Shown here: piece by piece, positions 13,501-25,093 of the stretch | Numbering within the stretch: position 1 is the stretch's first letter | How the letters are laid out: every line of letters starts with the position of its first letter | NCBI GenBank assembly: GCA_024349245.1 | Contig: JALDNG010000088.1 | Span: forward strand, 1,576,001 to 1,640,000 | Reading direction: 5' to 3' | Origin: Neodontobutis hainanensis | Lineage: Eukaryota > Chordata > Actinopteri > Gobiiformes > Odontobutidae | Length of the DNA: 64,000 nucleotides | The notes under the pieces: model-generated | Database searches by the model: none | Seen by the model: only the letters and a program-made list of their open reading frames with translations | Told to the model about the DNA's origin: nothing | Program-made: the position numbers and the translations under genes

Positions 13501-13735
13501 TGTATGTCGCCTCAACTGACAGTCAGAAGGTGAACTACTGGCACAACAGCAGTGGGGAACTTACTAACAGAGACATGCCGAGTAAGTTAGCTGCGCTCCG
13601 CAGCTCATTGTAATAGGAATTAGTATCCCATTTGCTGTCAGTCTATGCCACTTGTCAACGTTGGGCCTATTGGGATAAGCCCCGGCCGACTGAGCAGGGT
13701 CATTGAGAAGAGGCTTCTTGCTCACCTCTGTCCCT

Positions 13736-13776
13736 CTGTAAAGGAAGTGGTTTTAGTAATACCACTTCCTTTACAG
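13736..13776. repeat. Short perfect hairpin
   Basis: CTGTAAAGGAAGTGGT at 13736-13751 is repeated in perfect inverted form at 13761-13776 around a 9-base loop. Isolated; role unknown. Confidence 0.8.
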
Positions 13777-14227
13777 AACCTGCATAATTAACAGTAGTGT
13801 TTGAAAGTCTCAGGTAATGCTCTTTAGTGTCACATAAACAAAACAAGATAGTTGCAATAGTGCAATGCAATAGTCACACAACTTACATTTACTACAGACA
13901 GTGTGCATTTCAGCATTATTTTGAACAGACATACAGTTGTTTGCATCATGCAGCCAATCAAAATATAACTAATCCACGTTTTATTTAAAAGTATTCAGGA
14001 ATCATTCGTTTTCAGTTTGGATTATGTACTTTTTTGCATCTATTATTTAATTACAAAGTACCGAATTTTGTTTTGTATAAACAAATAGCACACTTAGAAC
14101 ACTATACTTTAATAAACATATAGCTACATTTATTGTATGTTGCAATTTAAGGATGTGTCACAAATTTCTGATGTTTGATTTATTTTCAATGAGATGTTGC
14201 GTTGAAATAGTTCTAATATTGCATTAT

Positions 14228-15205
14228 TTACTCCTTCACTATGTTGGGTTTAATGTCCGGTGCAATTGCCTTGGTAAGCTCCTTGGCATATTCAACATAC
14301 CTCCCAGTCATCTGCAAACAGGCACAGAAACTTTGTAATCAAGTGAAAGCTTGTCTATGAGTGTTAATTTCCCAGTTGCATTGAGTCACATTTACCCTAT
14401 ACTTTGTTGTTTAATAGAAATATTATGTTCTAATACAAAGCATTACGTTGTTTATTAAATGTTTAAATACGTTTGTCATTGATGTGAGATGAAACTTGTA
14501 CTATTTTTATTTTGAAACTTCATTGTAACCTCTTCCACTGGTCTGAGTCTAAATCTTGTTTAAAACCCAAACGTTTACCTTGAAACTCCATTTGTCTCTG
14601 ATCTGTCTATTAAGATTCAGGCTAATTTCTACCACAAGCAGCCCGTCCAGAGTCCTGTAGAGGCCTGGAGTATGGCTACCATTAGGAGCAGCCACGTAAC
14701 TCAATCCATTAAAGTGTCCGAAGTCATGATGGGCTGCAAAACCACTATAAATGTAGTCAGTAGTAACTAGGAGGCGGTGTACAGCGCAGCCTGGACAAAC
14801 ACCAGTTAATTGCAGTTAAATGCTTGATGTGGCAGTCAACATTTACATTTTACAATTCACTAGTACTTTGGGACAGTAAAATACAAATAATGATTATAAA
14901 CCAAATCAAACCACACCTGTTCTTCTGGTTTCATGAATCATTCAGCATCCTAGTCATTCATGTTAATCTTTTTGACTGACAAATATTGAAAATGTTAAAA
15001 TAAATAACAGACCCTTTTTTCCATCTCAAGATGTGAATTCACTTTTGAAATGCTCCTAAATTAAAAGAGATAACTGAATATTTTGTGTAACACTCTCATG
15101 TTGTCTTTGTTGTGAATATTTTCAATGTAACTTACTGTTCCAACCCGGTTGGTAAAACAATGGTTTGCTATTGCTGCATTTCTGGCTTCTATCCACATGG
15201 ATTCA
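14228..15205 (-). pseudogene. upb1: UPB1 (beta-ureidopropionase), 3' four exons, decayed
   Basis: UPB1 makes beta-alanine from N-carbamoyl-beta-alanine in pyrimidine breakdown. Four - strand exons align in order with the end of the vertebrate protein: 15205-15136 (ESMWIEARNAAIANHCFT then NRVGT), 15055-15013 (EHFKSEFTS, stop, DGKK), 14733-14579 (AHHDFGHFNGLSYVAAP, LDGLLVVEISLNL), and 14311-14228 (MTGRYVEYAKELTKAI, ending NIVKE and TAA). Acceptors and phases fit between exons. Defects: TGA at 15028-15026 where the family has Gly; about three residues missing before NRVGT; a poor donor (gtctgt) after DGKK; and no upstream exons, so the catalytic Glu/Lys/Cys region is absent. A broken kinase sequence starts right beyond 15205. 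I read this as a 5'-truncated pseudogene; a sequencing error at the stop alone would not restore the gene. Confidence 0.85.
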
Positions 15206-15214
15206 CTGTGAAGA

Positions 15215-16881
15215 AATTGCATTATTACAACTTCTCGGACAACCAAATGAACTGTTGAACAAAGGCTTGTTCACCAAAAAGTACTTTGTTCAGGAAAAAT
15301 GGTTCTCCACAGTGGAGATTAAAAACTCCAAGAACCCCAAGAATACACGGCCACAACTGGAGAGCAGCCCTATGTTGTGAGGAGTCCTCATGATGGGATG
15401 TCAGATTTAAATGACGCCATAAAAAATAAAAAGATCCACCATCAAGTTTCCGGAGTATACAGACAGAATGGCTTTTCTTGATCTGGAAAAAAGGATGACA
15501 CCAAGCGAAGCGCTCCGGCATCCCTTCATCACAATGGAGTATCTGGTCGAGGACAAAACAGATTATGCACAGTGGCCACGTGACGTAATGACCTTTACTC
15601 TTAGGGACTTAACACCTGGATGTGCTCCTCAAGATGTAAGGAAAGAAAAAGATTTGGAATCAAAGAACAGCAAAAATGAGGCTAGCTCCAACAATAGAGA
15701 CCAGACCGCCCACAACCAACTGGCTCAACACCAGGGCCAGAAAAAGAGTCCAATCTCGTCAATGTCCCTTGTCTCACTGAGACAGGCAACCAGATTGAAG
15801 ATGACTCCCCTAAAGACCCCTGCATTAACGTAGGGACAAGGAAGAGGGATCCTCCGTCCAACACGAAGCTGTTCCCGGTCTCATTGAGATTGAAACCCAG
15901 ACTGAAGTTAGGATCCGGATAAATCAACGTAAGGACAAGCAAGAACACGCCACCGTCCAAGACAATACAAGTTTACATTTGTACTAATTTGTACTAATCA
16001 CACAGAGAAGTGTTGACTCTTACTCCCTGCGATCAAATGATCAGCTGATGCTCTCTGTTCCTTTTGCCCGCACTGAGTCCGGGAAAAAAGCCTTTGTCCA
16101 CTCGGCTCCTTTCGCTTGGAATATGCTGCAGAAAGACTGGAAACTGACTGAGCTCTTGTCCTTAAACACTTTTAAAACTAAGCTGAAAGCAATGGAAACT
16201 GCGTCAAAAATGTGCAATTGTTTTTCATAACCTGTGTTATTTTAATGTTTCTTTGTATGTTTATAATTGTATAAATGTTGTTGCCTCTTGGCCAGGACTC
16301 CCTTGAAAAAGAGGTTTTTAATCTCAATGGGACTTTCCTGGTTAAATAAAGGTTAAATAAATAAATAAAATAAAAATGTTTCTTGTGTCATTGAGATTGA
16401 CACAGAGAATGAAGTTACAATCCTCATAAATCACCATAAGGACAAGCAAGAACAATCCACCGTCCAACACGAAAATGTTCCTTGTCCTATTGAGAGTAAC
16501 AACCAGATTGAAGTCAATTAACCTAGGGACAAGCAGGAATCCCCCATTCAACAGGAACATGTTCCTTGTCTCACTGGGATGATTGAAGCTGTCTCTCAAG
16601 AAGACATCAATCAAAGTAGGGAAGAGGTAGAGAGATCAACCCATCCATCCCATCAGCCCACAGCTGACACCTGTGATGCTTCAAATACGGCTGGCTCAAG
16701 TGACAACAACATCCAAAGCACAATTAACCCGAGTCCAAGTTACAAAAGTTACATCACAAGTTTTTTTCTTGTTGCAACTGTTATATTTGCTTTTTGTCTT
16801 ATTGATACATTGATCACGAAGCCACATTTACCTAATCATGACCCGCACACTGCCTCCAGGACCACTCCAGCCACAACATGA
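15215..16881 (+). pseudogene. HIPK/DYRK-like kinase C-terminal remnant with tail repeats
   Basis: LLGQPNELLNKGLFTKKYF (about 15220-15285) and, after stops and frame changes, KRMTPSEALRHPFITMEYL (about 15489-15545) match the late subdomains of HIPK-type CMGC kinases. The N lobe and catalytic loop are absent. Behind it lie about five imperfect coding repeats of some 30-36 residues, with a core like VPCLIEI...NQRKDKQE, spread over 15769-16620 and with stops in some units. The last open part (16579-16881) ends with a likely membrane segment (SYITSFFLVATVIFAFCLI) and a short tail. A LINE end is inserted in the repeats at 15970-16375. Fish genomes carry many HIPK-like paralogues, which fits. It could be a processed or partial duplicate. 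Not functional as it stands. Confidence 0.55.
15970..16375 (+). mobile_element. 5'-truncated LINE end inserted in the kinase tail
   Basis: Codes a non-LTR retrotransposon C terminus (LRSNDQLMLSVPFARTESGK ... FKTKLKAMET, stop near 16230), followed by the common fish LINE 3' end (TTGGCCAGGACTCCCTTGAA, GGTTAAATAAAGGTTAAATA) and an AT-rich tail. It interrupts the coding repeat array of the kinase-like remnant. The clade is not assigned. Confidence 0.7.
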
Positions 16882-17153
16882 CGCCTCTCAAGATCCTTGT
16901 CTAAGGGGCGCTAAAGCCCGTTCACAGGATGATCCACACACTGGTCCTGTGTGACCTACAGCGTCAACAAACATATGGACAATCAACCTTTCTTACACTC
17001 TGATGATGTTTACTCAACATAATCAATGTCTGTGAAGGTTCTCTTGAAGAAAAAGTTAAAGCAAAAGAGCTGGGCTTAGTTTTCAAGGTAATGACGTTAC
17101 ATTCCTTGCCCAAGGAACATTGTCAATTTTGAGATCAATTGATAAAGAATTGA

Positions 17154-17330
17154 AAAAGTCTCTTGGAATTTAGAGACAAAATGTCTTCACTTTGAAAAGT
17201 ATACGTTCAGATATCTTTGCTTTAGCTTTTTCTTTAAACAATAATAATAAAAAAGTTTAAGTAAAAGCATCTGGACTAAGGTGAAGATGTTTCATCGTTA
17301 ATTCCAAGAGACTTTTACTTAAACCTTCTT
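17154..17330. repeat. Dispersed repeat with inverted halves, copy B
   Basis: AAGTCTCTTGGAATTTAGAG at about 17157 is mirrored by AATTCCAAGAGACTT near 17311, and both halves carry an ACAAAATGTCTTCAC-type core. Copies at 12225-12310 and 61470-61550 are single halves. It may be a fold-back element or two copies head to head. Confidence 0.6.
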
Positions 17331-17844
17331 TTACTTAAACTTTTTACTTAAACCTTTTACTGCAGCTTCTGCAGTGATGTGCCGGTCTGTTGTGGTGAAG
17401 AAGCCACTGAGCTGCAAGAACTGTCGATTTACCGGTCGATCTAGCCAGATAAGTGGAACAAGGCGAATGAAACATTTTTTTGTCTTATTTTGAAATCAAG
17501 TTTTTAATTACAAAAACTGGCATTTAAGGGAATAAGCTAGAGTACAGAAGATAAGATAATTGTATCCATTAAAAAAATTGGTATTGTGCATTATTAGATA
17601 ATACTGTATGTCTATGCCATCTTTATTGGAGCTTTTTTTTTTTACACGCTAGGGCAACAAGTAAAATAAAAATATAAGGGGTGTAGGAGGATTACATTAA
17701 CATTCACAATAACTGGGTAAAAACTATTAAAACTCCACAGGTATGTTTATTAATATTATCTTTATGTTAAAAATTCTCCATAAAATAAGCCAAAACCATA
17801 AACCTCTTTTAGAAGAGTGTTCATTTATTATGCCGGTGATTACA

Positions 17845-20818
17845 CATCACACCTCCTTGAACCGCCACCTTATCGTGGTGGAGGGGGTTGAGTGCCCGGA
17901 TGATCCTAGGAGCTATGTTGTCGGGGGCTATATGCCCCTGGTAGGGTCTCCCAAGGCAAACAGGTTCTAGGTGACGGGCCAGACAAAGTGCGGTTCAGAA
18001 CCCTTTATGGAACTTAAAATCAAGGACCGTTACGTCGCCCGGTATGGCGCAACCGGGGCCCCACCGTGGAGCCCCACCCTGGAGCCAGGCCAGGGGTTGG
18101 GGCTCATATGCGAGTGCCTGGTGGCCAGGTCTTTCCCCACGGGGCCCGGCCGGCTCAGCCCAAAGGAGCGACGTGGGACCAACCTCCCGTGGGCCCACCA
18201 CCTGCTGGAGGAACCGTAAGGGGCCGGTGCAATGTGGATTGGGTGGCAGTCAAAGGCGGGAGCCTTGACGACCCAATCCCCGGACACAGAATCTGGTTCT
18301 AGGGATATGGAATGTCACCTCACTGGCGGGTAAGGAGCCTGACCTTGTGCGGGAGGTTGAGAGATACCGACTAGAGATAGTCGGGCTCACCTCCACGCAC
18401 AGCTTGGGCTCTGGAACCCAACTCCTCGAGAGAGGCTGGACTCTCCACTACTCTGGAGTTGCCTGCGGTGAGAGGCGGCGGGCCGGTGTGGGTTTGCTCA
18501 TTGCCCTCTGGCTCAGCCGCCATGTGTTGGAGTTCACCCCGGTGAACGAGAGGGTCGCTTCCCTGCGCCTTTGGGTCGAGGATAGGTCTCTCACTGTTGT
18601 TTGTGTTTACGGGCCAAATAGCAGTGCAGAGTACCTGGCCTTCTTGGAGTCTCTGGGAAGGGAGCTGGAAAGTGCTCCTACCGGGGACTCTGTCGTTCTA
18701 CTGGGGGACTTCAACGCTCACGTGGGCAGCGACAGTGACACCTGGAGGGACGTGAGTGGGAGGAACAGCCCCCCTGATCTGAACCTGAGTGGTGTTCTGT
18801 TATTGGACTTCTGTGCTAGCAACAGTTTGTCCATAACGAACACCATGTTCAAGCATAAGGGTGTCCATCAGTGCACATGGCACCAGGACACCCTAGGCCG
18901 GAGGTCGATGATCGACTTTGTAGTTGTTTCATCTGACCTCCGACCGTATGTCTTGGACACTCGGGTGAAGAGAGGGGCGGAGCTGTCAACTGATCACCAC
19001 CTGGTGGTGAGTTGGATCCGATGGCGGGGGAGAAAGCGGGACAGACATGGCAGACCCAAACGTACTGTGAGGGTCTGTTGGGAACGTTTGGCCAAGTCCC
19101 CTGTCAGAGAGATCTTCAACTCCCACCTCCGGCAGAGCTTCGACCAGATTCCGAGGGAGACTGGAGACATTGAGTCCGAGTGGACCATGTTCTCCACCTC
19201 CATTGTTGACACTCGAAGCTGTGGCCGCAAAGTCTCCGGTGCAAGTCGTGGCGGCAATCGCCGAACCAGGTGGTGGACACCGGAAGTAAGGGATGCAGCC
19301 CGGGTGGTTGTGGAGGCAAAAACTCGGGTCTGGGAGGAGTTCGGTGAGGCCATGAAAAAAGACTATCGGTCGGCCTCGAAGAAATATTGGCAAACCGTCC
19401 GGCGCCTCAGGAGGGGGAAGCAGTGCCCTGCCAACACTGTTTACAGTGGAGGTGGGAATCTGCTGACCTCAACTGGGGATATTGTTGGACAGTGGAAGGA
19501 ATACTTCGAGGATCTCCTCAACCCCACCGACATGTCTTCCACTGAGGAAGCAGAGGGCTCAGCGGTGGACTCGAATATGGCCAATAGTCAAACCTCAGAT
19601 CCAGGAGGAACAATGCGGTTTTCGTCCCGGTCGTGGAACACTGGACCAGCTTTATACCCTCTCCAGGGTGCTGGAGGGTTTATGGGAGTTTGCCCAACCA
19701 GTCCACATGTGCTTTGTGGATCTGGAGAAGGCATTCGACTGTGTCCCTCGTGGTGCCCTGTGGGGGGTGCTCTGGGAGTATGGGGTCCGGGGCCCTTTTC
19801 TAAGGGCTGTGCGGTTCCTGTATGACCGGAGCAGGAGCTTGGTTCTCATTGCCGGCAGTAAGTCAGACCTGTTCCCGGTGCATGTTGGACTCCGGCAGGG
19901 CTGCCCTTTGTTACCGGTCCTGTTCATTATCTTTATGGACAGGATTTCTAGGCGCAGCCAGGGGCCGGAGGGAGTCTGGTTTGGGGACCACAGGATTTCG
20001 TCTCTGCTTTTTGCAGATGGTGTTGTCCTGTTGGCTCCATCAAGCCAGGGCCTCCAGTGTGCACTGGGGCAGTTTGCAGCTGAGTGCGAAGCGGCTGGGA
20101 TGAGGATCAGCACCTCCAAGTCTGAGACCATGGTTCTCAGTCGGAAAAGGGTGGCTTGCCCCCTTCAGTTTGGTGGAGAGTTCCTGCCTCAAGTGGAGAT
20201 GTTTAAGTATCTCAGTGTCTTGTTCACAAGTGAGGGAAGGAAGGAGCGTGAGATTGACAGACGGATCGGTGCAGTTTCTGCAGTAATGCGGTCGATGTAC
20301 AGGTCTGTCGTGGTGAAGAAGGAGCTGAGCTGCAAAGCTCTCGATTTACCGGTCGATCTACGTTCCTACTCTCACCTATGGTCATGAAGTTTGGGTCATG
20401 ACCGAAAGAACAAGATCCCGGATACAGGCGGCCGAAATGAGCTTTCTCCGCTGAGTGGCGGGGCGCTCCCTTAGAGATAGGGTGAGGAGCTCGGTCACTC
20501 GGGAGGAGCTCAAAGTAGAGCCGCTGCTCCTTCACATCGAGAGGAGCCAGCTGAGGTGGCTCGGGCATCTGTTTCGGATGCCTCCCGGACGCCTCTCTAG
20601 GGAGGTGTTCTGGGCATGTCACACCAGGAGGAGACCTCGGGGAAGACCTAGGATACGCTGGAGGGACTATGCCTCTCGGCTGGCCTGGGAACGCCTCGGT
20701 ATCTCCCCAGAAGAGCTGGAGGAAGTGTCTGGGGAGAGGGAAGTCTGGGCTTGTCTGCTTAGACTGCTGCCCCCGCGACCCGGCCCCGGATAAGCGGTAG
20801 AAGATGAATGGAAGGATG
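17845..20818 (+). mobile_element. Rex3/RTE-like LINE, nearly full length, inactive
   Basis: A non-LTR retrotransposon with a GC-rich 5' leader (CCGCCACCTTATCGTGGTGG). It has an APE endonuclease (18347-19540; LLGDFNAHVGS, SMIDFVVVSSDL, TDHHLV) and a reverse transcriptase (19482-20800; QCGFRPGRGTLDQ, FVDLEKAFDCV, GLRQGCPL). The 3' end GATAAGCGGTAGAAGATGAATGG is a degenerate GATG tail, as known for Rex3. A GATTACA direct repeat (17838-17844 and 20819-20825) is a likely target duplication. Compared with the second copy at 33232-36251, about 300 bases between the two domains are missing. The RT box reads FADG instead of FADD (GGT at 20019-20021), and a stop lies near 20452. It cannot be autonomous. 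Confidence 0.85.
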
Positions 20819-20825
20819 GATTACA

Positions 20826-22545
20826 ATTAGTCAGCAGCTATTCATGAACAATAGATAATAAAAAAACTAAAATCTAATTTAAATAAAGTTTAGTTTGCAA
20901 AATGTAAAGGTCTTTTGGTTGTGGTTCCCAACAGATACACATTTTGGGTGTTGGTGTGGCTTGGCTCCAAAAAGGTTGCCTACCCCTGCTGAGCCACAGT
21001 GGCCAGTGAGCAAAAAGATTAGTGTCAAGCCTTGTATATAATATTGATTAGCTGTAGGCTGTATATAGGTGGTCAGGGAAAATCGTGTTTTTAATAAACT
21101 AAAAATTTGTCTTTAAAGACCATTGATGGATATGGGCTTCATTTTAGTTCATTTAATTCAAGTACAGTTCCATGCCCAGTATCTACTGCTAATGCCTGCC
21201 GTTGCTGGTCCCCAGGCCATTTTTCTGGTGCTAGTGTCCCATCAGCTTCATAAAAAAATGACAGGTTGACAGAAGTCCCTGTCTGTGTAGGCTACTTGAT
21301 GTGTGTGGAGTTGAAATAAAGCAGCAATCTAAATTAAATCATTTTAATTTTCTTTCTGATGAAGCTATAGTTTATGTAAAATGTATTATGTTTGTACAAT
21401 TTTAATGACTAAGTGTTAAAAATTAAAATGTGTCTCAAATGGAATTAAGAATTTACAGGAAATGATGTGCACATAATTTAGGGCTGATAATGTTAATTAT
21501 TTAATGTACAGCTTTGAAGTCCTTCACTTACCAAGCTGTCAGCAAATGACTTTAACTCAATTAGATATAGTGCCATATCGTGCAGGCCTGGCGGTGAACA
21601 AGACGGCGGTATTTGCTATTTTTTTTATGCCCAACGCGGCTACCTTGTTGCTGGTTTCTGCCAGCAAGGAGTGGTGGTAACATACTAACAGCTGATCTTA
21701 ACCTGCGAGGCATGAGGAGCTGGAGTAGCAGTGTTGAACTTAGATTAGAACTAGTGCTGAAGTACTGTAGTTACTTTATGCAATTTTGGTTAATGGTTTG
21801 CACTAAAAAGCAACTGTGAGATTTCTATTTGACATTATAGATAAAAAAAACAACGAACAAAGGTAAAAAAAAGCCCTTTGTTCATTATTTCAAATGTCTA
21901 AGAATAATTCAAACTATTTGTTTTAATTTATTGATTAGAAATAGCTCTTTCAAATAATCTGTGATTTATTAAGAACTATATCTTTTCCATTGCCCATAAT
22001 TTAAGATCATAAACAAGCATAAACCATAGATAGTAAATAAAAAGGCATAAACATGATTTTGTAAACGTGATCTATATCCTCCGTGCTATAAACATAGTTT
22101 CCAGAGGATGTAACAAAGCCTATGTAGGCCTTTATTTGTTGTTAGCACCATACAATACAGTACAATACAATACAGTACAATACAACTCAGTAAATCTTTA
22201 CAGTACAGGATCCTAATTTAGTTTTGAAAGTCTAGATAAAACTATTATTTCTTGACAATAAATTGTTTTATCCAGCCATTCTCTTTGTGTTCATTCATTG
22301 TGTTTGATGCAAAAGCGTCTTGTCATTAGCTTGTCACATTAGCTATTTTTTGTGATTTTGTGTGACTGTTTTTTTTTTTTCTTCATTTTTTTTTACAGTT
22401 AGTAAATGCCTGGAAAAACCACCTGCTTAGTCATAGACGAAAGTATAAGCCTTTTACTATTTACTTATACTATAATGTCACTATGGTTACCGTTACAGCT
22501 ACAGGCAAAACTGAGGGCAGCTACCAGGTCCATGTAGGACCCTGG
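20826..22545. other. Intergenic stretch, no gene seen
   Basis: AT-rich. It holds a short repeat fragment near 20940-21000, one copy of a dispersed repeat at 21575-21690 whose partner lies at 57785-57905, and an ACAAT/ACAGT-type pentanucleotide array at about 22151-22190. No exon or RNA gene was recognised. Confidence 0.5.
21575..21690. repeat. Dispersed repeat, copy 1
   Basis: CAGGCCTGGCGGTGAACAAG, then a T-rich stretch and GCCAGCAAGG...GTGGTGGTAA. The same order of words is found at 57785-57905 (CAGGCCTGGCGGTGATCAAG ...). Family unknown. Confidence 0.6.
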
Positions 22546-22670
22546 GATATGTCAGAGCCAGACGCCTCATGACGTGCTGGAGAGTGATCCACGTCGCCGC
22601 CATATTGGGTGGGTCTCTCCACTCAACGCTAGCAACAGAGTCAATCGGAGTCAACGGAGAGCGAGCAATT

Positions 22671-24462
22671 ATGCCCGTATTTTGTGCAGCTTACGGTTGC
22701 AATAACCGACGCAGTATTGAAACTAGATCGCATGGGATTACATTTCACAAGTAAGATTGAACAATAATTTAGGTTATTTTACCATTTACCGTTTACTTAC
22801 GTGTAACGTTCAGCAGGAACTGGTAACGCAACTTAGGCTACTTTCTCTCATAATCTCTTGCTGATTTTTTTTTTTCTCTTCACACTTTGAAGGTTTCCCA
22901 GAGATACAGGCTTGAGGAGGCAATGGGAAGTTGCTATTAGACGGGAGGGTTTTGTTGTGACTGAGTCGTCAAAGCTCTGCAGTGAACACTTCCAGCCTGA
23001 TAATTTTGACAGGACGGGTCAGATTGTCAGGCTTAGAGATGGTGCGACCCCATCTGTCTTCAACTTCCCATGTCATCTCCAAAGAGTAGGTGTATTTTAC
23101 TCTACATGCTAACAGAGATGTCTATGATTCATATGTAAAACAAAAATGATAAAACCGTTAGATATTTCTGCATGTATTAGTGATCTATTGTGTATTAAAA
23201 TACACTGTGGAATACTAAAACCTTTTTCAAGTGTTTTTAATGAAGTTGTTTTTAAGTATTATGTTTATTATGTTTTAGCCTGTATTGACAAGGAATACAC
23301 AAACTTCAAGGAAAGCTGAAGAGAGCCTAACAGTGGACGTTTCTCAGCATTTTCCTGAAAGTGAACCTCAGCCCAATGTTGTGAGTATTTGTAGGCTATT
23401 TGATATGTCCCATACAGCTGTGAGCATCATGGCCCTGGTCATATCAAAATATCTCCCTTGCTTTCTGCAACTCTTTTCAGAAATACTCATACACTTATAT
23501 GTGAATGAGTATATGTTATTCTACTAGGACCACTCCTACGCATTGCCCAATTCTCCTACTCGTCTAAAGGCCAGACTCAGTGAAGCTTTGGCTAGAGTAG
23601 AGAGTCTAGAACGGGAGAAGAAAAATGCAAAGACCCGAGAACAGAGAGCAAAGAAAACTGTAAAGAGTCTTCTGGAAGATCTGAAGGAAAAGAACCTTAT
23701 AAATGAGGAGTTGAATGAAAGGCTTGGCTTCTTCTCTGGTAAAAATAAATTGATAATACCACCTTGAATTGTATATTGTTTACACTATACACTAATACAA
23801 AAGGTATTATTTCAAGGGAACTTTCTAACTAGTCTGTCTAACTAGTTTAACTGAATTTCAGATCTTCAGGTAGAACTCTTTTCAAAGCGGGGCCATGAAT
23901 ACACCAAAGACCAGAGAGAGTTTGCCCTCACACTGCACCTCCATGGTCCGAAAGCCTACAGTTATCTGAGGGATTCTCTGCATCTTCCCCTGCCACATCC
24001 ACACACATTGCAACGGTGTAGTACATGTTTTTTTTATTTCACTTTCACGTTAAAATACTTAAAACACTTCAGCCCTACATAATGTACAACAAACAGGGAA
24101 CTGATGTAGAAGTTTTGAGCGTGTATGTGCTATTTTGACTATTTTTTTCTTTGAGAATGTCTTCCAAAGTATTGGAAAAAAGAACAATCATAGAAAAAAT
24201 GAAAATGTGCCCAAAATAGGGATCCAAGAGTTGAAGCACTAAATATCTATTTATTTTCTTTTTGTAAAGGTGGATGCAATCAGTTGATGCCAGGCCTGGG
24301 CTCAACACAATGATGTTGAACATGTTAAAGAGAAGACGTGAAGAAGACCCTGCTAAATATGGCTCTGTGGCCCTCATGTTGGATGCCATGTCTTGTGGAC
24401 AATGCCCTTGTCTACATTTCAGGGTTTGTTGTCAGAAAAATTCTGAAAAAACTGTCCTGTGA
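22671..24462 (+). CDS. Truncated P-type transposase: THAP + coiled coil, no catalytic core
   Basis: Six exons can be joined: 22671-22750, 22893-23085, 23279-23380, 23528-23738, 23862-24015, 24270-24462. All junctions are GT-AG, phases agree, and the sum is 933 nt (310 residues plus stop). Residues 1-90 are a THAP zinc finger (CAAYGC, W in RRQWEVA, LCSEHF, ATPSVFNFP). About 140-195 is a Lys/Glu-rich coiled coil (KARLSEALARVESLEREKK). Then follows the P-element N-terminal block (REFALTLHLHGPKAYSYLRD, LPLPHPHTL) up to VALMLDAMS, where the RNase H-like core should start but does not. The tail after the break is out of frame. THAP domains bind DNA and the coiled coil would allow dimers, so if expressed the protein could bind transposon ends without cutting. 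Expression is not shown. The start has MPVFC, the usual THAP N terminus. Confidence 0.7.
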
Positions 24463-24862
24463 GGTGTGCCGTGCAAGCCTTGTCACAGCTGCTGTACCCT
24501 CATCTTTTGACCAGAGCTACCACCTGCTTGAACTTAAAAACAATTGTGGGCTGATGATCCCCTCAAAGGGAACAGTGAAGGTGGTCAGAGCAGCAGAGCG
24601 TGTGATTCGACAAAACTCAAAAGAACAAGGTATCCGTGTGTCCTTCGTCAACTGTTTCGTTTGGGCGGAGATTGGTTCAGAGGATGTGTTCTTACTCGGG
24701 GAGCACATTGCAAACACCCAATTTGGAATTATGAACCATCATTTCATGCTTCTGTCATTTGTGGTGTCTGTATTTCACAAAGTAAGGCTGCACCACATTG
24801 CAAAATTAACTACCCTGGAGTGCAAGCATACGCAAGAAGCTGTGCAAAACAGTTCTTTTTAA
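24395..24862 (+). pseudogene. Out-of-frame C-terminal end of the P-type transposase
   Basis: From 24395 the +1 frame reads VDNALVYISGFVVRKILKKL, then SCEVC...FDQSYHLLELKNNCGLMIPS, the usual C-terminal block of THAP9/P transposases. It is joined to the LMLDAMS block inside about 10 bases (24385-24395), so several hundred codons including the acidic catalytic residues are gone. The frame closes at 24862. Confidence 0.7.
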
Positions 24863-24889
24863 AGGATTTTAGCTCCCCAGTCGCAAGCC

Positions 24890-25093
<204 letters not shown>

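Noticed and set aside
17995..19393. Open frames antisense to the Rex3 copies (also 33481-36272)
   Set aside because: Shadows of the GC-rich LINE coding strand; no independent motif.
22671..24862. Intact THAP9 host gene
   Set aside because: The catalytic core is missing, the C-terminal block is out of frame, and inverted ends with an 8-bp repeat suggest a transposon copy.
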